A stretch of DNA of 42,185 bases from Hyphomicrobiales bacterium (GTDB lineage Bacteria; Pseudomonadota; Alphaproteobacteria; Rhizobiales; Methyloligellaceae): the NCBI GenBank assembly GCA_003228955.1, contig QIGN01000076.1, positions 1-42,185 on the forward strand, given 5' to 3'. Positions within the stretch are counted from its first letter, which is position 1; each line of letters opens with the position of its first letter. Under the pieces are notes generated by a model that saw only the letters and a program-made list of their open reading frames with translations, searched no databases and was not told the DNA's origin. The position numbers and the translations under genes are program-made. Of this stretch, positions 1 to 6,234 are shown piece after piece.

Positions 1-504
1 CAGCCGACCCGCGCGAACCCGGATGCCGACAAGCGCCGGCTCGAAGAGTTGAAGAAAAAGCAGGCAGAGAAGAAAAGGGCTGCTGAATTGGCAGCCAAGC
101 GTAAAGCAGCGGTTGCTGCTGCCAGAAAGAAGGCCGACGCTGCTGCCAAAAAGAAAGCTGAAGCTGCAGTTAAAAAGAAAGCTGCCGCCAAAAAGAAGGC
201 TGCTGCTAAAAAGAAGGCCGCCGCTGCCGCCAAAAAGAAAGCTGAAGCTGCGGTTAAAAAGAAAGCTGCCGCCGCTAAAAAGAAGGCCGCTGCCGCCGCT
301 AAAAAGAAGGCCGCTGCCGCCGCTAAAAAGAAGGCCGCTGCCGCGGCTAAAAAGAAGGCTGCCGCTGCGGCTAAAAAGAAGGCCGCAACGAAGATCAGCT
401 GCCAAGGCGGCAAGGTACAAGGCAACCAGTGCATCTGCGGCAAAGGCAAACAGCGCCGGAAAGTCGGCGGGAACGCCTTCATCTGCTTTAAGCCTGCCGG
501 CTGA
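1..504 (+). CDS. Lys/Ala-repeat protein with Cys-containing C-terminal motif (5' partial)
   Basis: The frame is open from base 1, so the gene begins upstream of the window; a TTG at 49 exists but nothing supports it as the true start. The visible 167 residues are a charged helix-like N-terminal stretch, then roughly 100 residues of alternating KKK and poly-Ala blocks, then a short tail with four cysteines (C, then C-x-C, then C) and several glycines. Similar Cys/Gly tails occur at the ends of secreted alphaproteobacterial proteins, but I cannot name the family because the N-terminal domain is missing. The Lys/Ala region resembles AlgP or histone H1-like tails, which bind DNA or other polyanions; that is composition only. 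The gene is followed by a strong intrinsic terminator. Function unknown. Confidence 0.7.
   Translation, partial: QPTRANPDADKRRLEELKKKQAEKKRAAELAAKRKAAVAAARKKADAAAKKKAEAAVKKKAAAKKKAAAKKKAAAAAKKKAEAAVKKKAAAAKKKAAAAAKKKAAAAAKKKAAAAAKKKAAAAAKKKAATKISCQGGKVQGNQCICGKGKQRRKVGGNAFICFKPAG
277..384 (+). repeat. 24-bp in-frame tandem repeat coding KKKAAAAA
   Basis: Four 24-bp units run from 277 to 372 (starts at 277, 301, 325 and 349), followed by a half unit to 384. The first two are identical and the later ones differ at synonymous positions. An older, longer duplication precedes them: the stretch coding KKKAEAAVKKKAAA at about 148-189 recurs at about 232-273. Unit length is a multiple of three, so copy-number change keeps the frame open. 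Confidence 0.85.
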
Positions 505-559
505 CATGATGGCACTGTGACGGTCTGCTTCGTCCAAAAAAATACGGCTTATCGACGAG

Positions 560-594
560 GCGTCCCGGGAAACCGGGGCGCGCTCTTTTCATTT
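560..594 (+). terminator. Intrinsic terminator after the Lys/Ala-repeat gene
   Basis: A 9-bp stem (GCGTCCCGG at 560-568 with CCGGGGCGC at 573-581, one T-G wobble) closes on a GAAA tetraloop. It is followed by a T-rich run, GCTCTTTTCATTT, to 594. It lies 56 bp past the stop of the upstream gene and is oriented to end that transcript. Confidence 0.8.
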
Positions 595-613
595 GTCAGA
601 CTTGAAAAGAGCG
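581..613. repeat. Perfect 10-bp inverted repeat overlapping the terminator U-tract
   Basis: CGCTCTTTTC (581-590) pairs perfectly with GAAAAGAGCG (604-613) around a 13-nt loop. The left arm contains the terminator's T-run and the last base of its stem, so the two hairpins are mutually exclusive at that junction. The rest of 614-741 shows no gene that I can support. Confidence 0.6.
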
Positions 614-741
614 ATGTCCGAGTTGGGTCAAACTCGGCCCATGGCAAATTCTCAATGATGCAGAATATGACCGCTGCACCCCTTAAGCGGTCAATTGTGA
701 GGTCCGCCCGAACGAGGTTGATCTCGCGTAACCTATCCTAC

Positions 742-769
742 CTTTCTCCAAGTAGAAGTAAGGAGAAAG
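742..769 (+). promoter_or_regulatory. Hairpin occluding a Shine-Dalgarno sequence
   Basis: CTTTCTCC (742-749) is the exact reverse complement of GGAGAAAG (762-769), with a 12-nt loop. The right arm is an AAGGAG-type ribosome binding site placed 3 nt before an ATG at 773. Pairing would hide the ribosome binding site. No long gene follows on the plus strand; the P450 gene converges from the right. Confidence 0.35.
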
Positions 770-772
770 ACC

Positions 773-802
773 ATGATCAAGCATACTCCAGAAGCCGGCT
801 GA
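773..802 (+). other. Nine-codon ORF (possible leader peptide) behind the sequestered RBS
   Basis: ATG 773 to TGA 802 encodes MIKHTPEAG. It is preceded by the strong ribosome binding site GGAGAAAG described for 742-769. The frame stays open past the TGA for many codons (IVPEAGMKPREPSF and onward) and repeats the PEAG motif, so a decayed gene or a read-through product is conceivable. That extension runs antisense into the 3' end of the P450 gene. Coding status is uncertain; I would not call it a gene without expression data. Confidence 0.15.
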
Positions 803-838
803 ATCGTGCCAGAAGCGGGCATGAAACCGCGCGAACCT

Positions 839-2203
839 TCATTTGCGAAGGTGAACGCGCATTGGGATATCGCCTGCTGCGGTCAGAAACATTTGCCCCG
901 TCGGCCGGGGCAAAAACCCGGGTAACAGTTTGAAATCTGCGGCGCGTATAAAGGTTGCGAGCATGATTTTCGCTTCAATAAGCGCGAAAGTAGCGCCAAT
1001 GCAGATCCGTGGCCCCGCACCGAAAGGCAGGAATTGATAGCGGTTTGGTTTTGCCGCCGCGTCCGGTGCAAAACGTGAGGGATCGAAAAGGTCGGGCTCG
1101 CGCCAGAAGCGTCGATGACGGTGGATGGTGTAGATCGGGATAATGCCGATTGTACCAGCCGGCACATGTACGCCCCCGAGCACGACGTCCTCGAAAATGT
1201 CACGAACGATGATGGGCGCCGTTGGGTAAAGCCGCAGGGACTCCCGGAGGACTTGCTCGACAACAACCAGACCCTCCAGATGCTCGGGACCAATGGGGCT
1301 GTCGCCCGCAATCCGATCGACTTCGGCGCGCATACACATCGACCATTCCGGACTCTGGGAAATCAGGAAGAGAGCCCAGGAGAGGGCGAGCGCCGTTGTG
1401 TCATAACCGGCAACAAGGAACGCAATAACATTGTTGACCAGTTGCTCCTCGGACATCCTGCGGCCGGTTTCGGGATCCTTCGCCACAAGCAGCCGCGAGA
1501 GCAGGTCGGCGCCGTCAGCCGCTTTTGCGTCCCGGTTGAGGACAAGACCTCGAACCGCGTCGTGCAGCCGGCGCTCATGGCGACGCATGGAACGGCCGCC
1601 GGGCCGGGGCAACCAGCGCGGAAGGCGAAGCATCCGGTTGAGCACCCACCAGTTGACCTGGCGGAAATATTCCGCGTGTCCTTTCTCGATGGACGCGATC
1701 ACATCATCCGCGCCGCCATACAGCATGGTATGCGAGATGACTCCGAAGGTTGCGTGCATCATGTCGCGGTTTATGGGCCGGGGTTCATCTTCCGGCGCCA
1801 TGCGCCATTGTTCGACCACCTTTTCCGCCGCCTCATACATGGTCGGTACGTAGCGCACGAGTTCGTCGTGCCGGAAAAGTGGCGCCGTCGCACCCCGCTG
1901 CCAACGCCACTCCTTGCCATGGGAGGAAATCATTGCGTTTCCGAACAGCGGCTCAAGCACCTCATTCTGCAGACGACCTTTCGGAAAATCGGCGTGTCGT
2001 GTCTTGAGGACGGTTTCGACGGCATCGGGGCCCGTGATAAAAGCCATGCGAGGCGGCCCGCGCGCGAGAACAACCTCCTCGTCATAGGCCTGCTCGGGAA
2101 CAATTTCGAGGTTGTTGGACAACAGCTTGAAAAGGTTGATGGGGAAACGAAGCGGATTCGCCGCCGGAGTGACCCGGGGCGGAAATATCGCAGTTTCCGT
2201 CAT
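839..2203 (-). CDS. Cytochrome P450
   Basis: A 454-residue cytochrome P450, a heme-thiolate monooxygenase that inserts one oxygen atom into a hydrophobic substrate using electrons from a redox partner. Visible hallmarks are the I-helix oxygen-activation motif AGYDTT at 265-270, the ExxR pair E321/R324, and the heme-binding loop FGAGPRICIG at 394-403 with the thiolate ligand C401. There is no clear N-terminal membrane anchor. The general look (CYP4-like or fatty-acid-hydroxylase-like HRHRRFWREPDLFDPSRF) fits an alkane, fatty acid or lipid substrate, but the substrate cannot be read from sequence. Its ATG overlaps the stop of the upstream desaturase gene by 4 bp, so the two are probably translationally coupled. 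No ferredoxin or ferredoxin reductase gene is next to it. Confidence 0.93.
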   Translation of the reverse strand: MTETAIFPPRVTPAANPLRFPINLFKLLSNNLEIVPEQAYDEEVVLARGPPRMAFITGPDAVETVLKTRHADFPKGRLQNEVLEPLFGNAMISSHGKEWRWQRGATAPLFRHDELVRYVPTMYEAAEKVVEQWRMAPEDEPRPINRDMMHATFGVISHTMLYGGADDVIASIEKGHAEYFRQVNWWVLNRMLRLPRWLPRPGGRSMRRHERRLHDAVRGLVLNRDAKAADGADLLSRLLVAKDPETGRRMSEEQLVNNVIAFLVAGYDTTALALSWALFLISQSPEWSMCMRAEVDRIAGDSPIGPEHLEGLVVVEQVLRESLRLYPTAPIIVRDIFEDVVLGGVHVPAGTIGIIPIYTIHRHRRFWREPDLFDPSRFAPDAAAKPNRYQFLPFGAGPRICIGATFALIEAKIMLATFIRAADFKLLPGFLPRPTGQMFLTAAGDIPMRVHLRK

Positions 2204-2967
2204 ACCTCTTCGCTTGCCTCGACTTGTTCGCGAAGACGGGTGAGCGGCCGGCGTTCCGCGTTGACGCGATGATAAAGCCTCTCATAGTCATCCCATTCGG
2301 TGCCAAATATCCGGTCCAGCACGCGCGTGCCCAAGCCATAGTTGCCCGTGTACCGCGAATGGTGCAGGGAGTGATAAGTCGTTGTCGCCAGGATCTTGCC
2401 AACATGGCGATTATACCCGGCAGAGCGAAATTCAAAGTTTGCGTGGCTAAAGGAATTGATGACCAGATATCCGACAAACCAGGTGGCAATACCGAAGAAG
2501 TTGACGTTCAGGAAATAGTCGGCTGCAGCGAAGGGCAGCAGCATGCCGATATCGAAGATCAGTTTTTCGGAAAACGAGAACGAGATAGCGGTGAGCGGCG
2601 TATTGAGATGGCTTTTGTGATGCTCGGCATGAATCCAGTGAAGCGAGTTGAGATGCATGGCGCGATGGGAGAAATAGTGCCAGATTTCGGCCCAGATGGT
2701 CGTCGTGAGCAGCGTCAGGATGAAAGATAGCCAGGAAGTATTCCCGAAATAGCCAAGTCCCAGAAATATCCCCAGAATGACCGCATGAGTGGGGGTGTGG
2801 ATCGAGTTCAACAGCTCGCGTTTTAACTGCCGGTCCTTGACCGGCAGGTCGTAGATTGTCCGTTCGCAAATTCGCCAGTCATGTTTCTTGGCCACATACC
2901 AGAAAAGCGCCATAGCGTGGCCGAGCATGGCGACAATACCAAGAAATACCCACTCACTCGTTGTCAT
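2200..2967 (-). CDS. Sterol desaturase / fatty acid hydroxylase family membrane protein
   Basis: A 255-residue integral membrane di-iron oxygenase of the fatty acid hydroxylase/sterol desaturase superfamily. The iron-ligand histidine clusters are all present: HYFSHRAMH (97-105), HAEHH (113-117), H175 in the SFSH segment, and HSLHH (199-203). Hydrophobic segments lie at about 5-25, 60-92 and 125-172. Members hydroxylate or desaturate sterols, hopanoids, carotenoids or acyl chains; which one cannot be decided here. It sits 24 bp downstream of the CNB-acyltransferase gene and overlaps the P450 gene by 4 bp, so three genes form one minus-strand operon. Two different oxygenases in one operon suggest successive oxidations of the same lipid-like product (inference). 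Confidence 0.9.
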   Translation of the reverse strand: MTTSEWVFLGIVAMLGHAMALFWYVAKKHDWRICERTIYDLPVKDRQLKRELLNSIHTPTHAVILGIFLGLGYFGNTSWLSFILTLLTTTIWAEIWHYFSHRAMHLNSLHWIHAEHHKSHLNTPLTAISFSFSEKLIFDIGMLLPFAAADYFLNVNFFGIATWFVGYLVINSFSHANFEFRSAGYNRHVGKILATTTYHSLHHSRYTGNYGLGTRVLDRIFGTEWDDYERLYHRVNAERRPLTRLREQVEASEEV

Positions 2968-2991
2968 TTTCCGAGCTCAATCTTTTCCAAA

Positions 2992-4059
2992 CTACGCGTG
3001 ATCGTTCGGCCCGCCCCTCAGCCTGCCCACAAATTTTATCGCTTTGGCCTTCACATAGAGCTTGACCATGCGCTGTATGCCCATGTCCCCGGCCAACTCG
3101 TGGCCATAGCGCAGGAGATCGAGCTTCATGGGCAGCGACGGGCCGTTCTCCGGGTGAAAAAATATTTTCCCCGAGGTCTTGAACCCCATGGCGCGATAGT
3201 AGTGAACGAGTTTGGGAACGCTGTCGATATAGCATTCCTTCATGTCGTGGCGCAGCCCGAACTGTGTCGCCTGGGAAACCAGCTGCATCGCGGTGCGGCC
3301 GCCCCGGTGTGCGCGTTTCACAATGAACTTCGTGCAGATTCCAGTGTAATCGGGATGGTGTTCAGACTCGTTCATTCCATAGAGTCTTTCGAGAAGTTCC
3401 AGCGGCCCCTCTTTGGCGAAATTGGTGCGGATTGACCCGATGAGTTCGCCCTGGCAAACCGCGATGAAGCAGTGTCCAAACTCGTCAAGCTTGTCGGCGA
3501 TGGTGCCCTTCTCGTGATTGGCCGAGGGCGAATCCCGCCCCAGCTCGCCACAATAGACCTCGTAGCGCAGCTGCTGTGCCTGGGCCAGAAGCTCAGCATT
3601 GCGGCAGAGCAGGATTTCGGTTTCCTGCGGTTTGTCGTCCAGTCCATATTCGTCTGCCAGCGTCAAAGAGTAGCTCGTCCGGTCGTCGGCGATTTCAGCA
3701 AGTTTCTGCATAAGCTGAACGACCAGATCCGGCTTTTCGTCTTCGATCCGCTCAAGTATGGCGTCGTCAATAACGAGCGCATGGACCGCATTGCTTGCCG
3801 TCACGAATGCGTTGGCGGGCGTCCCGCGCAGGAAACCGATTTCGCCGATGGGCTGCCCGGGTCCGCGCTTGATGGGCGTGAGTAATGGGTTGTCCGGTTC
3901 GAGCTCTACGGCAGCTTCGCCATCGGTAATGATATACATGTCACGATAGTACTCGCCCTTTTTGCGCAGCAGATCGCCGGGCGCGAACTCACGCCGTTCG
4001 CACAAGCTGGACATTTCCGCCAGGAATGCAGAGACACCATCGTCGGGGTCGTTCGCCAA
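2992..4059 (-). CDS. CNB domain fused to FeeM/LuxI-like (GNAT-fold) acyltransferase
   Basis: A 355-residue two-domain protein. Residues about 10-125 form a cyclic-nucleotide-binding domain with the cassette PIGEIGFLRGTPANAF at 70-85. Residues about 148-320 form a GNAT-fold acyltransferase with RYEVYCGELG (165-174), reminiscent of FeeM-type N-acyl amino acid synthases and LuxI-type autoinducer synthases; KFIVKRAHRGG (244-254) fits the acyl-donor binding turn. The likely role is nucleotide-gated transfer of an acyl chain to an amine. The alternative is a cAMP-regulated protein lysine acetyltransferase of the mycobacterial CNB-GNAT type, but the RYEVY motif argues against it. The cassette Arg that normally contacts the cyclic phosphate is replaced (PANAF instead of xRTA/xRSA). 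The start is a TTG at 4059 with no strong RBS; no ATG or GTG lies in frame before residue 16. Confidence 0.8.
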   Translation of the reverse strand: MANDPDDGVSAFLAEMSSLCERREFAPGDLLRKKGEYYRDMYIITDGEAAVELEPDNPLLTPIKRGPGQPIGEIGFLRGTPANAFVTASNAVHALVIDDAILERIEDEKPDLVVQLMQKLAEIADDRTSYSLTLADEYGLDDKPQETEILLCRNAELLAQAQQLRYEVYCGELGRDSPSANHEKGTIADKLDEFGHCFIAVCQGELIGSIRTNFAKEGPLELLERLYGMNESEHHPDYTGICTKFIVKRAHRGGRTAMQLVSQATQFGLRHDMKECYIDSVPKLVHYYRAMGFKTSGKIFFHPENGPSLPMKLDLLRYGHELAGDMGIQRMVKLYVKAKAIKFVGRLRGGPNDHA

Positions 4060-4298
4060 GCTGCCGATATCATTTCATCCATCTGATCCAAGACTTCCGC
4101 ATCTTGTTGGATAGCATACGGACAGTCAAGATTCGACCGTGACTCCAGGCGGCGAGCGCTAGCTGCTTGGCGTGTGTCAGAAAGTCCAGTCGTGCAACAA
4201 GCAGAGTGTGCAATCGGCAACGCCGGGAGGCCGGCGGCAAGGTGCGCGGAACTCCGTGACAATCCGTGTGCTCATGATACTCTGCCGCGGCGAAAGAT

Positions 4299-4317
4299 CG
4301 GTCACTAAACCGGTCAC
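4299..4317. promoter_or_regulatory. Direct repeat CGGTCAC in the divergent promoter region
   Basis: CGGTCAC occurs at 4299-4305 and again at 4311-4317, exactly 12 bp apart. It lies between the minus-strand CNB-acyltransferase operon and the plus-strand RND operon. On the minus strand it reads GTGACCG twice. Further GTGAC words lie elsewhere in the gap. Placement suggests an operator for the divergent pair, perhaps for a CRP/FNR-type or other dimeric regulator; the regulator is unknown. The rest of 4060-4347 has no gene that I can support. Confidence 0.3.
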
Positions 4318-4347
4318 AAAGTTGCGGCAGTGAACAGAAGTGAGACA

Positions 4348-6234
4348 ATGCTTGATAGAATTCGATCATTCATAGCCGTTTTCTCGTTCAAAAAACAAAG
4401 TGCCGCCATAACACGCCTGCCAATTGGGCGGTTTATCCGGCCGAAAGTTCGTTCATTTCGACTGCTGCGAACAGGAGTACTCGCTGTACTTTCCAGTTCA
4501 GTCCTGACGCTCACCCTGGCCGGGTGCGATAATCTTCAGGGCACTCCGGAATCGGTTTCCGAGCCTCGTCCCGTTACCATCATGCGGCTGCGGGAGCGCG
4601 ACTTCGCACGCGAGACGCGACTGACCGGATCAGTTGGGCTGTATCGGGAAGAAAAAATCGGATTTGAGGTCAACGGCCGGCTTCTTTCCGTCCTCGATCT
4701 CGGCAGGGAAGTCACAGGTCCAGCCTATGACGAGCGCAGCACCCAGGTTCGGCAGGGCGATGTTATCGCGAGACTGGACGATAAACGTTACCGCTTCAGA
4801 GTTCGGGCTCTGGAGGCCCGTTTGCGTTCGGTTGGGAAAGAACTTGAAGCACAGCAAATCGCCGTCGATAAGGTTGCACCCGCCAATCTGAAAACAGCCC
4901 AAGCCAATCTTCGTGTTGCGGATACCGAAATCAGCACAGCCGGCAAACGGATCGAAGAAGCCCAGTTTGAAAAAACCCGGGCCGAAAAGGATCTGGCACG
5001 GCAGCAGAAGCTTATGAGAACCAATGCAGGGCGCCAGAAAGGCCTCGACGATGCCCGGGCGGTCTTCGACAGCGCCGGTTCCAGAGTCGAACAATTCAAG
5101 GCGCGGTTGCAGGCGCGCCGACAGGCCCTGGAAGCGCGCCGCGCCGCTGTTTCGGTCGCCAGAGCCAACATCTCCCTGAAACGCGCGCAGCTTGAATCCA
5201 AGCAAGGCAGAATCGCAGAACTTCAGGAAAAACTTGAGGAGGCGCGCGAGGACCTGAACGACACCATACTCCGGGCGCCCTTCACGGGAAGGATCACCGC
5301 AATTCACGCCGTGCAAGGTGCGGTCGTTTCTGCTGGATCGGCGGTTGCAACCCTGAGCTTGCTGGACCCCATACAGATTCAACTTGAAGTCTCCGCCGAT
5401 ACCGATCGGCGCATACGCACCGGCGACAAGGCCTGGTTGTTCCCGAAAGATCCAATCGATCCCGACGGGGCGCGCCTGAGCATAAATGCCGTCGTGTTTG
5501 AGAAGGGCTCTGTTGCGAACCCCAAGACGCGCACGTTCCGGATTACGCTGATGACCCGCAACGAGCGCAGGAAAATTGAACATTTGGTCCCGGAGACAAA
5601 GGGCCTCCCGCTGGTTGAGGATTTCCTGCCGGTCGCCCGGCGTTTCAAGGGCGAGCCAGGCCCGCTTTTCGTTCCTGTAGACTCGGTTTACGTGGAAAAC
5701 GGCCGGACTTATGTGCTTAGGCTGCCCGACATTGGATTTCAGAGCGGTTCCGCGCGCGGCGCCGTCGGCAAACATATCCCGGAGAAAATCAAAGTATCGA
5801 TGGGGAACGAATATATGGGAGTCATCAAATGGAATTTCAGAAGCCTCGCAGACCCCGGATCGCTGAAGGAAGGTGACTTTCTGGTCCTTAACCCCAAAAA
5901 AGAACATCTCGCAGGGTTGGCGATCGGGCGAGCGCAATGGTTGCTCCGGCCAGGTGAGCTTGTTCCGGTCAAATTCGCTATGGATGCGACTCCCCGCGGC
6001 TTTTATGTCCCGACAAACGCTATAACCAAAATTGCGGGAGAGAGCATCATATTCAGCGTAGCCGATGGCAGAGCTAAAAAGGTCCGCGTCAGCGTGCATG
6101 ACATTCAGGGTGAGTACCAGCGGATCGAAGGAAGCGCATTGCGTTCCGGCATGCCTGTCGTCGTTAGCGGGGTCCACTATGTCAGTGACGGCCAACGGGT
6201 AAGTGTACTGACAGAGGAAAATCGTCAGCGATGA
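4348..6234 (+). CDS. RND-type periplasmic adaptor (HlyD/MFP family), lipoprotein, unusually long
   Basis: A 628-residue membrane fusion protein that would link the downstream RND permease to the outer membrane. A hydrophobic stretch ends in the lipobox LAGC, making C60 the probable lipidated residue. The biotinyl-lipoyl half-motifs (VIARLDD; LRAPFTGRITAIHAVQGAVV) flank a long Arg/Lys/Glu/Ala-rich coiled-coil hairpin at about 150-305. Beta-barrel and membrane-proximal sequence follows. Typical adaptors have 350-420 residues; this one carries about 200 more at the C-terminus with no motif that I recognise. ATG 4348 is preferred over an in-frame GTG at 4330, which lacks any RBS. Even so, the region before the signal core is unusually long (about 45 residues). 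Its stop overlaps the permease start by 4 bp. Confidence 0.85.
   Translation: MLDRIRSFIAVFSFKKQSAAITRLPIGRFIRPKVRSFRLLRTGVLAVLSSSVLTLTLAGCDNLQGTPESVSEPRPVTIMRLRERDFARETRLTGSVGLYREEKIGFEVNGRLLSVLDLGREVTGPAYDERSTQVRQGDVIARLDDKRYRFRVRALEARLRSVGKELEAQQIAVDKVAPANLKTAQANLRVADTEISTAGKRIEEAQFEKTRAEKDLARQQKLMRTNAGRQKGLDDARAVFDSAGSRVEQFKARLQARRQALEARRAAVSVARANISLKRAQLESKQGRIAELQEKLEEAREDLNDTILRAPFTGRITAIHAVQGAVVSAGSAVATLSLLDPIQIQLEVSADTDRRIRTGDKAWLFPKDPIDPDGARLSINAVVFEKGSVANPKTRTFRITLMTRNERRKIEHLVPETKGLPLVEDFLPVARRFKGEPGPLFVPVDSVYVENGRTYVLRLPDIGFQSGSARGAVGKHIPEKIKVSMGNEYMGVIKWNFRSLADPGSLKEGDFLVLNPKKEHLAGLAIGRAQWLLRPGELVPVKFAMDATPRGFYVPTNAITKIAGESIIFSVADGRAKKVRVSVHDIQGEYQRIEGSALRSGMPVVVSGVHYVSDGQRVSVLTEENRQR

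Noticed and set aside
277-384. Tandem repeats as a CRISPR array
   Set aside because: There are no unique spacers; the units are contiguous, in frame and coding.
1115-2272. 385-codon plus-strand ORF over the P450 gene
   Set aside because: It is a shadow of the P450 frame, which has all heme-protein motifs.
2992-4059. cAMP-dependent protein lysine acetyltransferase (mycobacterial CNB-GNAT type)
   Set aside because: The domain order is the same, but the RYEVYCGELG motif and the surroundings fit acyl-amine synthases better. Not fully excluded.
4630-6195. 521-codon minus-strand ORF antisense to the RND adaptor
   Set aside because: It lies wholly under a gene with clear adaptor domains, has no recognisable motif, and its composition mirrors the complementary codons.
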